Assembly (NCBI RefSeq): GCF_014851815.1
Contig: NZ_JACVAJ010000004.1
Span: forward strand, 1 to 64,000
Reading direction: 5' to 3'
Origin: Pseudoxanthomonas sp. PXM01
GTDB taxonomy: Bacteria > Pseudomonadota > Gammaproteobacteria > Xanthomonadales > Xanthomonadaceae
DNA length: 64,000 bases
In this document: positions 16,152 through 25,287 of the stretch, piece by piece
Layout: every line of letters begins with the position of its first letter
Position numbering within the stretch: the stretch's first letter is position 1
Program-made: the position numbers and the translations under genes
Notes under the pieces: model-generated
Databases searched by the model: none
Told to the model about the DNA's origin: nothing
Seen by the model: only the letters and a program-made list of their open reading frames with translations

Positions 16152-16718
16152 ATGGCCGACGCACCTGACATCACCTTGTGGCTGGATTCGGCCCGTGGCG
16201 GCGACCGCGCCGCGCTGGACCGCGTGCTGGCCACGCTGTACCAGGAACTGCACACCATGGCGCGCCGCCAGCTGTCCGGCCAGCACGGCTACACGCTGGA
16301 CGCCACCGCGCTGGTGCACGAGTCCTACCTGAAGCTGCTCGGCTCCACCGGCACGGCCAAGTTCGAGGACCGCGCCCACTTCTTCGCCTATGCCGCCTCG
16401 TCGATGCGCAGCGTGGTGGTGGACTACGCCCGCAGCCGCCTGGCGCGCAAGCGCGGCGGCGACCTCAAGCGTGTCGCCGACATCCCCGAGGAGGTCGAAG
16501 GCAACCTTCGCCTGGACGAGGACATGCTGGCGCTGAACGACGCGCTGGAGAAGCTGGCCGCCGCCGACGAGCGCCTGGCCCAGGTGGTCGAGATGCGCTA
16601 TTTCGCCGGCCTGTCGGAACTGGAGATCGCCGAACTGCTGCAGCGCTCGGAGCGCAGCATCCGCCGCGACTGGCAGAAGGCCCGCCTGTTCCTGCTGTCT
16701 GCGATGCAGGACAGCTGA
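16152..16718 (+). CDS. ECF-type RNA polymerase sigma factor
   Basis: A 188-residue sigma-70 family factor. Region 2 covers about residues 20-95 (LYQELHTMARRQL, HESYLKLL, HFFAYAASSMRSVVVDYAR), and region 4 covers about 130-185 (VVEMRYFAGLSELEIAELLQRSERSIRRDWQKAR). It belongs to the group of ECF factors encoded next to Hanks-type serine/threonine kinases. No anti-sigma factor is present. The kinase gene starts 24 bp downstream, so the kinase probably controls its activity, as shown for related ECF groups in Xanthomonas and Vibrio. Confidence 0.92.
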   Translation: MADAPDITLWLDSARGGDRAALDRVLATLYQELHTMARRQLSGQHGYTLDATALVHESYLKLLGSTGTAKFEDRAHFFAYAASSMRSVVVDYARSRLARKRGGDLKRVADIPEEVEGNLRLDEDMLALNDALEKLAAADERLAQVVEMRYFAGLSELEIAELLQRSERSIRRDWQKARLFLLSAMQDS

Positions 16719-16742
16719 CCCCAGGCCAGCCGCACCGCGCCG

Positions 16743-19547
16743 ATGGACGTCGAACGCTGGAAACGCCTGTCCCCGTTGCTGGACGTCCTGCTGGAGCTGG
16801 AGCCGGAGGCGCGCGCGGAACAGCTCGAGATCCTGCGCGCGGATGATCCCGACACCGCGCGCGAAATCGAGAAGCTGCTCGCGCTGGAGGAAGAAGGCGA
16901 CGGGTTCATCGACCAGCCGCTGGTCGACAAGCCGGGCCAGCTGAAGCCCGGCACCCGCGTCGGCCCGTACCAGCTGGAATCGCTGCTCGGCGAGGGCGGC
17001 ATGGGCATGGTCTGGCTGGCATCGCGCGCCGACGGCCTGTACCAGCGCCGCGTCGCGCTGAAGCTCCTGCGCCCGGGCCTGGCCGACCCCAACCTGCGCC
17101 TGCGCTTCACCCGCGAACGCGAAATCCTGGCGCGACTGGAGCACCCCAACATCGCGCGCCTGCTCGATGCCGGCGTCGGCAGCGAGGGCCAGCCCTACCT
17201 GGCGCTGGAGTACGTGGAAGGCGTGTCGATCACCGACTACTGCCTGGCCAACAACATCGGCCTGGAGGCACGGCTCGCGCTGTTCCTGCAGGTCTGCGAA
17301 GCGGTCAGCCACGCCCATGCCAACCTGATCGTCCATCGCGACCTCAAGCCGTCGAACATCCTGGTGACGCCCAACGGGGACGTACGCCTGCTGGATTTCG
17401 GCATCGCCAAGCTGCTCGACGACCCCGAGCCGGTGGCGTTGCATCCGCGCACCGAGGTGCGTGCGTTCACCCTGCACTACGCGGCGCCGGAACAGGTGCG
17501 CGGCGAACCCGTCACCACCATGACCGACGTCTATTCGCTCGGCGTGGTGCTGTACGAACTGATCGCCGGCACCAAGCCCTACCGCCTGCGCCGGCAGACC
17601 GACGCCGAGTGGGAACAGGCCATCCTGGCGGTGGAGCCGCTCAAGCCGTCGGTGGCCACGCTGCGCACCACCGACGGCAGCCGCAACGCGTGTCCCGACG
17701 CCCGTCGCACCGCACGCAAGCTGGCCGGCGACCTCGACAACATCACCCTCAAGGCGCTGCAGAAGGCGCCCGAACAGCGTTATCCGTCGGTGGAAGCGCT
17801 GTCGCTCGACCTGCAGCGGCATATCGAGGGCCGGCCGGTCCTCGCGCGCCCGCAGAGCGTGGGCTACCGGGTGCACAAGTACCTCGTGCGGCACCGCTGG
17901 GCGCTGGCCGGTGGCGGGGTGGCCGCCGCGATCCTGATCTCGGCGCTCGCCGTCAGCGTCCTGCAGGGGCGCCAGGCGATGCGCGAGACCGCGCGCGCGC
18001 AGGCGATGCAGGACTTCGTGATCGGCCTGTTCGACAACGCCAGCGCTTCGCAACAGGGCAACACCTTCGATGCGCGCGAGCTGCTGGCGGCGGGCGAGCG
18101 TCGCGGCGATCGCGAACTGGCCAACCAGCCGCGCGCACAGGCGGAACTGCTGGGCGTGATCGCCCGCCTGCGGCTGGGTCTGGGCGACTACCACGAATCG
18201 CTCGCCCTGCTGGAAAAGCAGGCGCGCGTACTGGCGGTGACCGACGACGTCCCCGACAGCCTGCGCCTGCAGGCGGCCACGCAGCACGGCCGCGTGCTGC
18301 GCCTGCTGGGCCGCTCGCGCCAGTGCGTGCAGGCCATGGCCCCGATGGAGGCGCGTCTGGGCGCGCTCGAATCGCGCTTGCCCCTGCGGGTGGCCGAATT
18401 CCAGTCGCAGAACGGACGCTGCCGGGCGGATGCCGGCGAGAAGCAGATCGCGCGGCAGATGTTCGACCGCTCGCTCGAGATACGCCGCAACCTGGGCGAC
18501 GAAGCCGGCGTCGCCGAGAACATGCGCGACCTGGCGCAGCTGGACGTCGAGCTGGGCAATGCCGATGCGGGCGCCCGCGGCTATCGCGCCGCATTGACGC
18601 ATCTGCAGGCGCACGGACAGGGCCGCCATCCGCTGGTGATCGAGATCCAGCGCAGCCTCGCCCTGCTGTACCGCAATCGTGGCGAGACCGATGCCGCGCT
18701 GGCCGCGTTCCGGCGTGCACGCGCGCTGTCGGAGGATATCCACGGTCCGCGCCACCCCCTCACCCAGGCGCTGCGTCGGCACATCGCGGCCGTACAGGTG
18801 GACCAGGGCCAGTTGCGCGAGGCAGACGAGGAACTGCGCCGCCTGCACGCGATGACGCTGGAGTCGCTCGGACCGCACCACCGCGATACGGCATCCAGCT
18901 GGAACTCGATGGGCATCATCGCGTGGGAGCGCGGCGACAACGAGACCGCCGTGCGCGATGTCGCACAGGCCGTGGCGATCTGGCGCGCCAACGAGAGCCT
19001 GCAGATCCTGCCCGGTGGCCTGTTCAACTACGGCATGGTGCTGCACAGCGCCGGACGCAACGACGAAGCGCTGGCGGCGCTGGAGGAGTCGCGCCAGATG
19101 CGGGTGGGGACGATCGGTGCCAGCCACGCCCTGATCGGCGAGACCGACCGCATGATGGGTGAAGTGCTGGCCGCCAAGGGCGACCTGCGCGGCGCCACCG
19201 AGCGGTTCGACCGCGCCGTGCGGCTGACGCGCGTGGGCTTCGGGCCCGACCATCCGCGCACCTGGTTCGCCGAACTGTCGATGGCCCGCCACCTGACGCG
19301 GCTGGGACGGCCACAGGATGCGATCGCGCCGCTGCAGGTGCTGGCCGCGCACGAGGGCGACGGCAGCGAGGCGCCCAAGCTGCGCTGGTCCGCACGTGCC
19401 TACCTGGCCGAGGCGCGCTGCCGCCTGGGCGACAAGGAACGCGCGCGCCGCGACCTGGACGCGCTGGCGGGCGAGCTTCGCGTCGCGTTGCCGGACGGCG
19501 GCATCATTCCCCGCGAGGTCGCCGCGCTGCGTGCCGCCTGCCGCTGA
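16743..19547 (+). CDS. Serine/threonine protein kinase with TPR-like sensor region
   Basis: A 934-residue membrane kinase. The Hanks-type domain (about 75-345) has the glycine loop GEGGMG (83-88), Lys107, HRDLKPSN (198-205), DFG (218-220) and APEQ. One membrane helix follows near residues 385-405 (GGGVAAAILISALAVSVL). The remaining 500 residues are helical TPR-like repeats (for example AELLGVIARLRLGLGDYHESLALLEKQ) lying in the periplasm, probably sensing a ligand or binding a protein. It forms a pair with the ECF sigma gene just upstream. The first 70 residues (WKRLSPLLDVLLELEPEAR) are typical of this kinase group. No secretion genes are nearby. Confidence 0.93.
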   Translation: MDVERWKRLSPLLDVLLELEPEARAEQLEILRADDPDTAREIEKLLALEEEGDGFIDQPLVDKPGQLKPGTRVGPYQLESLLGEGGMGMVWLASRADGLYQRRVALKLLRPGLADPNLRLRFTREREILARLEHPNIARLLDAGVGSEGQPYLALEYVEGVSITDYCLANNIGLEARLALFLQVCEAVSHAHANLIVHRDLKPSNILVTPNGDVRLLDFGIAKLLDDPEPVALHPRTEVRAFTLHYAAPEQVRGEPVTTMTDVYSLGVVLYELIAGTKPYRLRRQTDAEWEQAILAVEPLKPSVATLRTTDGSRNACPDARRTARKLAGDLDNITLKALQKAPEQRYPSVEALSLDLQRHIEGRPVLARPQSVGYRVHKYLVRHRWALAGGGVAAAILISALAVSVLQGRQAMRETARAQAMQDFVIGLFDNASASQQGNTFDARELLAAGERRGDRELANQPRAQAELLGVIARLRLGLGDYHESLALLEKQARVLAVTDDVPDSLRLQAATQHGRVLRLLGRSRQCVQAMAPMEARLGALESRLPLRVAEFQSQNGRCRADAGEKQIARQMFDRSLEIRRNLGDEAGVAENMRDLAQLDVELGNADAGARGYRAALTHLQAHGQGRHPLVIEIQRSLALLYRNRGETDAALAAFRRARALSEDIHGPRHPLTQALRRHIAAVQVDQGQLREADEELRRLHAMTLESLGPHHRDTASSWNSMGIIAWERGDNETAVRDVAQAVAIWRANESLQILPGGLFNYGMVLHSAGRNDEALAALEESRQMRVGTIGASHALIGETDRMMGEVLAAKGDLRGATERFDRAVRLTRVGFGPDHPRTWFAELSMARHLTRLGRPQDAIAPLQVLAAHEGDGSEAPKLRWSARAYLAEARCRLGDKERARRDLDALAGELRVALPDGGIIPREVAALRAACR

Positions 19548-19553
19548 TGCGGC

Positions 19554-20177
19554 TCAGCCCAGCGGCAGTGCCTGCTGCAGGGACTCGATGCGGCTTTCCC
19601 CGCGCGCGATCCGCTTGAACTCGGCGCGGCTGACCGACACGTAGCGTTCGTTGCCGCCGATCTCCACCTGCGGCCCGTCCTGTACGGCCAGCCCCTGCTC
19701 GTTGACGCGCACGGTCATGGTCGCCTTCTTGCCGGTATGGCAGATCGTCTTGATCTCGCTCATCTCGTCGGCCCAGGCCAGCAGGTACTGGCTGCCCTCG
19801 AACAGTTCGCCGCGGAAATCGGTGCGCAGGCCGTAGCACAGCACCGGGATGCGCAACGCATCGACCACTTCGCTGAGTTGCCAGACCTGTGCGCGGGTGA
19901 GGAACTGCGCTTCGTCGACCAGGACGCAATCCAGCTTGCCATGCGCGGCGATGTCGCCGCGTACCCACCGCTCGAGATCGTCGGCCCGGTCGAACGCCAC
20001 CGCGTCCGAACGCAGCCCGATGCGCGACGCCACCACGCCGGTTCCCGCACGGTCGTCCAGGCGCGGCGTCAGGATCGCCACGCGCATGCCGCGCTCCCGG
20101 TAGTTGTGCGCGGACTGCAGCAAGGTGGTTGTCTTCCCGGCATTCATCGCCGAGTAGTAGAAGTAGAGCTTGGCCAT
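19554..20177 (-). CDS. tdk: Thymidine kinase
   Basis: A 207-residue type II thymidine kinase, which makes dTMP from thymidine in the salvage pathway. The P-loop SAMNAGKTT (9-17), the [13 protein letters not shown] Walker B ([10 protein letters not shown]) and [15 protein letters not shown] are all typical. The zinc site of the classical enzyme appears incomplete: the region reads ICHTGKKA with only one cysteine, and the end reads [10 protein letters not shown], with serine where E. coli has cysteine. It is convergent with the kinase gene (6 bp gap). A Sel1-like gene lies upstream on the same strand. Confidence 0.95.
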   Translation of the reverse strand: MAKLYFYYSAMNAGKTTTLLQSAHNYRERGMRVAILTPRLDDRAGTGVVASRIGLRSDAVAFDRADDLERWVRGDIAAHGKLDCVLVDEAQFLTRAQVWQLSEVVDALRIPVLCYGLRTDFRGELFEGSQYLLAWADEMSEIKTICHTGKKATMTVRVNEQGLAVQDGPQVEIGGNERYVSVSRAEFKRIARGESRIESLQQALPLG

Positions 20178-20207
20178 GCCGCCATTGTACGGGCGGCGGC
20201 GTTCCGC

Positions 20208-20924
20208 CTACTCGCCCTCGCCCGCTTTCAGCGGCTCGACGTCGCCGACGTCGACCCGGCCCTTCCTCGGCGCCTCCCACACCGCATCCTGCAGGCGCCA
20301 GTACAGCTCGGGCTGCCAGTACTTGCGGTCGTAGTACTGGTCGCCGCGGACCGTCATGCCGGTGCCGGCCAGCGGACCGGTATGCGGAATGATGTCGAGG
20401 TTGCCCACGTAACCGACACGGCTGCCGGTCATGCCGCTCACTCCGCGCCGGAGCGCTTTCTCCAGCCGCGGCTTGGCGGCGTCATCTCCGTACTCCGCGA
20501 GGATCGCCTGCCCGCGCTCGATGGCCGCCTTGCGCTGCGCTTCATCCAGGCGCGCCCAGTAGAACTCGCGCTGCGCGAGGAAATCGGGATAGAGCCGCTC
20601 GGCGGCGATGTCCATCCAGGCGTAGGCAATGGCGCGATCCTGCGCAACGCCGGTGCCCTGCCAGTACATGTCCGCGATGATCGCCTGCGACGGCTTGTCG
20701 GCGTGGTAGGCGGCCCGCTTGAAACGCTCCAGCGCGCCCGGGTAATCCTTGCGCTCGTAGGCCCGCGCACCTTCCGCGCGCCAGCGCAGGTCGGGGTGCG
20801 CCGCCAGGAAGCCCTCGGTCATCACCGCCGGGTCGGCATTCGCCTGCTGCGCCATCGCAGGCCACGCCGCGAACAGGACGGACAGGACGGACAGGATCAG
20901 CACGCAGCAACGCAGGGCGTTCAT
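20208..20924 (-). CDS. Secreted Sel1-repeat-like protein
   Basis: A 238-residue protein with a signal peptide (LILSVLSVLFAAWPAMAQ). One clear Sel1-type repeat is visible (KPSQAIIADMYWQGTGVAQDRAIAYAWMDIAAE), preceded by a shorter YPGALERFKRAAYHAD unit, so it should fold as a small helical repeat domain for protein binding in the periplasm. The C-terminal 70 residues (YVGNLDIIPHTGPL, QYYDRKYWQPELYWRLQD) are not repeats. ATG 20924 was chosen over an upstream in-frame ATG because it places the signal peptide at the N-terminus. Function is unknown. Confidence 0.78.
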   Translation of the reverse strand: MNALRCCVLILSVLSVLFAAWPAMAQQANADPAVMTEGFLAAHPDLRWRAEGARAYERKDYPGALERFKRAAYHADKPSQAIIADMYWQGTGVAQDRAIAYAWMDIAAERLYPDFLAQREFYWARLDEAQRKAAIERGQAILAEYGDDAAKPRLEKALRRGVSGMTGSRVGYVGNLDIIPHTGPLAGTGMTVRGDQYYDRKYWQPELYWRLQDAVWEAPRKGRVDVGDVEPLKAGEGE

Positions 20925-21022
20925 GGTGGTATGCCTGCTTCCGGAGACCGGGAATGGCGCCATGCTAGGAGAAGCGGAACGCGGTTGTCTGTAAACTGAT
21001 GGCCTACGCAGAAGTACGTCAC

Positions 21023-22999
21023 ATGCACGGTCTCAACCCCCCCCAACGCGCCGCCGTCCTTCACAGCAAGGGCCCCCTGCTGGTGCTCGCGGGCGCCGGC
21101 AGCGGCAAGACGCGGGTGATCGTGGAGAAGATCGCGCACCTGATCGCCGGCAACCACTTCCCGGCACGCCGGATCGCGGCGATCACCTTCACCAACAAGT
21201 CCGCCAAGGAAATGCGCGAACGCGTGTCCAAGCGGATCCGGGGCGACGCCGCGGAAGGGCTGACCATCTGCACGTTCCATGCGCTGGGACTGAAGTTCCT
21301 GCAGATCGAACACGCCGCGGTGGGCCTGAAGCGCGGTTTCTCGATCTTCGATGCGGACGACGCCACCGCGCAGGTCAAGGACCTGATGTACGGCGCCAAG
21401 CCCGACGACATCGAAGCGGCGAAGAACCTGATCTCGCGCGCGAAGAACGCCGGCCTGTCGCCCGAGGAAGCGCTGGCCGAAGCGCGTACCAACCGCGAGA
21501 AGGACGCCGCGCTGCTGTACCAGCGCTACCAGGATCGATTGACCACGTTCAACGCCGTGGACTTCGACGACCTGATCCGCCTGCCGGTGCAGATCCTGGA
21601 GAACAACCCCGAGATCACCGCCGCGTGGCGCGAGCGCATCGGCTACCTGCTGGTCGACGAGTGCCAGGACACCAACGATGCGCAGTACCGCCTGCTGAAG
21701 GCGATCGCCGGCGAGCGCGGCGATTTCACCTGCGTGGGCGACGACGACCAGAGCATCTACGCCTGGCGAGGCGCGAACCCGGACAACCTGCTGCAGATGG
21801 CGAAGGACTACCCCGCCCTGCAGATCGTCAAGCTGGAACAGAACTACCGCTGCAGCAACCGCGTGCTGCGCGCGGCCAATGCGCTGATCGCCAACAACCC
21901 GCACGAGCACCCCAAGGCGCTGTGGAGCGACCAGGCCGATGGCGAGCGCATCCGCGTGTGGGAATGCCGCGACAACGAGCACGAAGCGGAGAAGGTCGCC
22001 GCCGAGATCTCGTTCGTGCATGCGTCCAAGAGCGCCGCATGGAGCGATTTCTGCATCCTGTTCCGCGGCAACCACCAGTCGCGTGCGCTGGAGAAGGCGC
22101 TGCAGCTGTTGCGCATTCCCTACCACCTGACCGGCGGCACCGCGTTCCTGGAACGCCAGGAAGTGAAGGACGCGCTGTCATGGCTGCGCCTGCTGGTGAA
22201 TCCGGACGACGATGCGGCGTTCCTGCGTGCGGTGCAGTCGCCGAAGCGTGAAGTCGGCGCCACCTCGCTGGCCAAGCTGGCCGAGATGGCCCAGCACGCG
22301 CACCTGCCGCTGTCGCGCGCCGCCGAATCGATGGGCGCGCTGAAGGCCCTGCCGCCGCGCGCGGCCAACGGGCTCAGCGCCTTCGTCGATATCGTGCGCG
22401 ACCTGCGCCGTCATGCCGAGGAACTGCCGCCGGCCGACCTGGTCCGCCGCCTCAGCGAGCGCTCCGGCCTGCTCGCCGACCTGCGCTCGCAGTGCAAGGA
22501 CGAAGCCTCGTTCCAGCGCCGTCGCGCCAACCTGGATGAACTGGCCGACTGGTTCGAGGGCGGCCCGCGCGGTAGTTCGGCCGGCGACCTGGCCGCGCAG
22601 CTGGCGCTGCTGTCGCGCAACGACAAGGACGACGGCGGCAACCAGGTGCGACTGATGAGCCTGCACGCGGCCAAGGGACTGGAGTTCCGATATGTCTTCA
22701 TCGTCGGCTGCGAGGACGGCACGCTGCCGCACGAGACCAGCGTCGAAGAAGGCAACCTGCAGGAAGAGCGGCGCCTGATGTACGTGGGCATCACCCGTGC
22801 GAAGGAGCAGCTGTGGCTCAGCCACAACCGCGAGACGCGCCGCTTCGGCGAACGCCTGCGCCTGCAGCCCAGCCGCTTCATCGACGAACTTCCCGCCGAC
22901 GAGTTGCAGCGCGACGGCGCCGACCCGGTCGCCGACGCGGAACGCAAGAAGGAACGCGCCAGCGCCGGCCTGGCCGCCATCCAGGCGATGTTCGACTGA
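21023..22999 (+). CDS. rep: ATP-dependent DNA helicase Rep
   Basis: A superfamily 1A 3'-to-5' helicase of 658 residues, which helps replication forks through protein roadblocks. All motifs are visible: Walker A GAGSGKT, FTNKSAKEM, the DEXX box LVDECQDTN, GDDDQSIYAWRGA, QNYRCS, LMSLHAAKGLEF and YVGITRAKE. The ATG at 21023 (MHGLNPPQRAAVL) gives the usual Rep N-terminus; an in-frame ATG at 20999 would add eight residues. It is monocistronic here and diverges from the Sel1-like gene. Confidence 0.95.
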   Translation: MHGLNPPQRAAVLHSKGPLLVLAGAGSGKTRVIVEKIAHLIAGNHFPARRIAAITFTNKSAKEMRERVSKRIRGDAAEGLTICTFHALGLKFLQIEHAAVGLKRGFSIFDADDATAQVKDLMYGAKPDDIEAAKNLISRAKNAGLSPEEALAEARTNREKDAALLYQRYQDRLTTFNAVDFDDLIRLPVQILENNPEITAAWRERIGYLLVDECQDTNDAQYRLLKAIAGERGDFTCVGDDDQSIYAWRGANPDNLLQMAKDYPALQIVKLEQNYRCSNRVLRAANALIANNPHEHPKALWSDQADGERIRVWECRDNEHEAEKVAAEISFVHASKSAAWSDFCILFRGNHQSRALEKALQLLRIPYHLTGGTAFLERQEVKDALSWLRLLVNPDDDAAFLRAVQSPKREVGATSLAKLAEMAQHAHLPLSRAAESMGALKALPPRAANGLSAFVDIVRDLRRHAEELPPADLVRRLSERSGLLADLRSQCKDEASFQRRRANLDELADWFEGGPRGSSAGDLAAQLALLSRNDKDDGGNQVRLMSLHAAKGLEFRYVFIVGCEDGTLPHETSVEEGNLQEERRLMYVGITRAKEQLWLSHNRETRRFGERLRLQPSRFIDELPADELQRDGADPVADAERKKERASAGLAAIQAMFD

Positions 23000-23057
23000 C
23001 CCGCGACGACGGCGGTTGCGTTACGCTGCGCGGCATCGCACTCCGGTGGACCTGGGC

Positions 23058-23444
23058 ATGACGCGCGACAGCAAGGCTTGGCGGTGGATCGGCTTCCTGA
23101 TCGCCCTCGTCGGCGTCGGTTTCCCGTATTGGCAACTGCCGCCGGAACTGGCCGGCCTGCCTCGCGCGCTCTACGGGCCTGGCCTGGTCGCTGTCGGCGT
23201 GATCGCGATGCTGCTGCGTGCCTTCGGCACCGGACGTTTCGCCACGCTATGGCTCCTGATTGCATGCGCAGTGCCGGCAGCCGTGCTCGTGCGGATGGCA
23301 TGGGATGCGATGCGTCACCTGCCACCGGCCGGCGCGCCCGTGGCGGACGTCGTGGTCGCCGGCGTGCTCGGACTCGGCGCATCCCTGTTCGGCATGCTCA
23401 TCGGCAGCCTGTTCCTGTTGCGCAGCAGCCGTCGCCCGAAGTGA
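23058..23444 (+). CDS. Four-helix membrane protein, unknown function
   Basis: A 128-residue protein with four hydrophobic segments, near residues 10-28, 40-58, 64-84 and 98-120, and a basic C-terminus (RSSRRPK). It starts 58 bp after rep on the same strand; the frame upstream of the ATG overlaps rep in another frame and is not coding. The VOC gene follows after 20 bp, so the three may be transcribed together. No family is recognised. Confidence 0.7.
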   Translation: MTRDSKAWRWIGFLIALVGVGFPYWQLPPELAGLPRALYGPGLVAVGVIAMLLRAFGTGRFATLWLLIACAVPAAVLVRMAWDAMRHLPPAGAPVADVVVAGVLGLGASLFGMLIGSLFLLRSSRRPK

Positions 23445-23464
23445 CCTCCTCCGGAGCATTCGCC

Positions 23465-23839
23465 ATGGAACCGCGCCTCGCCGACATCCGCCAGATCGCC
23501 ATCACCGTCGGCGACGTCGACACTGCGCTGGCGTTCTATCGCGACGTGCTCGGCCTTGCCTTCCTGTTCCAGCCTGCCCCCACGCTGGCGTTCCTGAGCG
23601 CGGGCGACGTACGCCTGATGCTGACCACGCCGCAGGGCGCGGGTGCCGTCGGTGCGAACTCGATCCTCTACTTCAGCGTGGATGACATCGTCGCCACGCA
23701 AGCCGCGCTGGTGGCGCGAGGCGCGACGGAAGAGCGTCCGCCGCAGCTCGCCGCGCGCATGCCCGATCACGAACTATGGACGGGCTTTCTGCGCGATCCG
23801 GATGGCAATCTGCTGGGCCTGATGGAAGAGAAACGGTGA
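23465..23839 (+). CDS. VOC/glyoxalase superfamily protein
   Basis: A 124-residue protein of the vicinal-oxygen-chelate fold. The first beta-alpha module reads IRQIAITVGDVDTALAFYRDVLGL and the second NSILYFSVDDIVATQAALVARG, ending with GFLRDPDGNLLGLMEEKR. The histidine often used as first metal ligand is replaced (QIAITV), while the late glutamate (GLMEE) is kept, so metal binding is uncertain. Members include glyoxalases, dioxygenases and antibiotic-binding proteins; the role here is not known. A CTCCGGAGC leader precedes the ATG. Confidence 0.85.
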   Translation: MEPRLADIRQIAITVGDVDTALAFYRDVLGLAFLFQPAPTLAFLSAGDVRLMLTTPQGAGAVGANSILYFSVDDIVATQAALVARGATEERPPQLAARMPDHELWTGFLRDPDGNLLGLMEEKR

Positions 23840-23855
23840 CCGCGCACCTGCAGGC

Positions 23856-25271
23856 CTAGCGGACAACCTCGGGCGTATCGCGAACAACCTCCACCGCCGG
23901 CCGCGATGCGGCATCCCTCGCCGCCAGTTCCTTCGCCATCTCCGCCTGGAACTCGCGCGCCCAGGGTCCGCGCAGATATTCGGCGACAACGGCCGGCATG
24001 AGACCCGCACCGTTACTCGCGCCCTCGCGCGACACCTTCTCCACGATGTCGTTCAGGCCCGGCCGATGGACCGGCTCCATCGCCGACGCCGGAAGGCCGG
24101 TCTCCGGCCGGACCGCAGGCTGCGGCATCGTCCCGGTACGGCGTTCGAACCGGGCGTCGAGGGCTTCGTCGATCGGCTCCTTGCGGTTGCAGTCGTCCAC
24201 GATGCCACGGCGGCACAACTTATCCGGGGCGAGATCAGTCTCGCGATCGCGCACGCCGTCGCGATCGAAACCCTTCGTGCCATAGAGCCCTGCCATGTGC
24301 TGGTCCGAACGGTGGATCACGTACTGATCCGGATCCTCGGGAAGGGCACGTTTTTCCAGGTATGGCCGATCGCTGAGCCGGTTGAGGAATGCGACGCCGA
24401 GGTTTAGGCTCTCCGTGCCCAGGCCGTTGCGCCGGTAGGTATCGCCGATATCGCTATGGGCACCGGCCACCCACGCGTTGTAATTGCGGTGGTCTTCGCT
24501 GAAACCTGCGGGCACGTGTTCGCTGGACGGAAAGAGATCGCGCCGTTCGTGCTGGGCGGTGATCTGGAACGTCGTCAGCGTGGAGGGCGGCAGGCGACGG
24601 TCATGCTCTTCGACACCAGTGGAGACGGGGTCGAAGAGCAACGCGACCTGCGGTGTCTTGCCCGGCTCTACCAGAAGCGGACGGTCGGCGTATTCGACGC
24701 GCACGACAAGTCCTTCGGCGTCCCGCTCGATCTTCGCCCCTTGCGGATCGCGGATGCCACGCTCATGCACCATGCGCTCCAGCGCGGCGATACCTTCGGC
24801 TCCCCGACTGAAGCCGACGCCCGCGAGCCGGATCTGCGCGTCAGGATCTTCGTCCAGCCATTTCTTGGCCTGCTCGCAGAACTGCAGATAGGCGGTCTCG
24901 ACCCGCTCGTCGAAGGTATGGCCGAAGCGACCGTCCCACCATTTCTCCGGCGTCCTCAGCAGTCCATTCTGCGTGTAGGTGCCTTCGACGTAGCCTGCCG
25001 AGATGCGCGTGTGCTTCAGCTCTTCGATCTGCTCGTAGAGCTTGGCGACGGCGCTCCACTGCTCCGGATCGTCGTCGACCATACTGTTGCCGGTGCCGTC
25101 CATCGCGGCCACGTACAGTCGATCATGCGGCCGGTCCTCACGAAGAAGAACCGGAATCCGGAGCTGCGAAAGATCGCTCTCTGCACGCCGGTAGCTGTCG
25201 CGACCAGCATCGCCTGCCAGTTCGACATCGATGCCACCATCGCGATGCGCTGAAGGATTTCCTGACCCCAT
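23856..25271 (-). CDS. Tle/DUF2235-type phospholipase effector
   Basis: A 471-residue alpha/beta hydrolase of the kind used as an antibacterial lipase effector. It has an early YVAAMDGTGN (about 54-62), the nucleophile motif GFSRG (153-157, Ser155), LLFDPVSTG, and AWVAGAHSDIGDTY, the His-Asp signature of the DUF2235/Tle1 group. No signal peptide is present, so export needs a secretion system. The C-terminus shows no pattern I recognise as a T4SS signal domain. ATG 25271 is chosen because AGGGAG lies 8 nt before it; a GTG at 25280 is also in frame. It follows a lipoprotein gene by 16 bp, the usual order of a toxin and its periplasmic immunity protein. Confidence 0.8.
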   Translation of the reverse strand: MGSGNPSAHRDGGIDVELAGDAGRDSYRRAESDLSQLRIPVLLREDRPHDRLYVAAMDGTGNSMVDDDPEQWSAVAKLYEQIEELKHTRISAGYVEGTYTQNGLLRTPEKWWDGRFGHTFDERVETAYLQFCEQAKKWLDEDPDAQIRLAGVGFSRGAEGIAALERMVHERGIRDPQGAKIERDAEGLVVRVEYADRPLLVEPGKTPQVALLFDPVSTGVEEHDRRLPPSTLTTFQITAQHERRDLFPSSEHVPAGFSEDHRNYNAWVAGAHSDIGDTYRRNGLGTESLNLGVAFLNRLSDRPYLEKRALPEDPDQYVIHRSDQHMAGLYGTKGFDRDGVRDRETDLAPDKLCRRGIVDDCNRKEPIDEALDARFERRTGTMPQPAVRPETGLPASAMEPVHRPGLNDIVEKVSREGASNGAGLMPAVVAEYLRGPWAREFQAEMAKELAARDAASRPAVEVVRDTPEVVR

Positions 25272-25287
25272 GACGAGCACTCCCTGC

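Noticed and set aside
15093..19352. A 1419-codon open frame on the minus strand
   Set aside because: It lies antisense to mutM, the sigma factor and the kinase genes. Long mirror frames arise from strong G/C third-position bias; its protein is low-complexity (Arg, Gln, His, Ala rich) with no domain.
23856..25271. T4SS-delivered effector of the Xanthomonas type
   Set aside because: I could not recognise the C-terminal signal domain expected for that export route, so the delivery system is left open.
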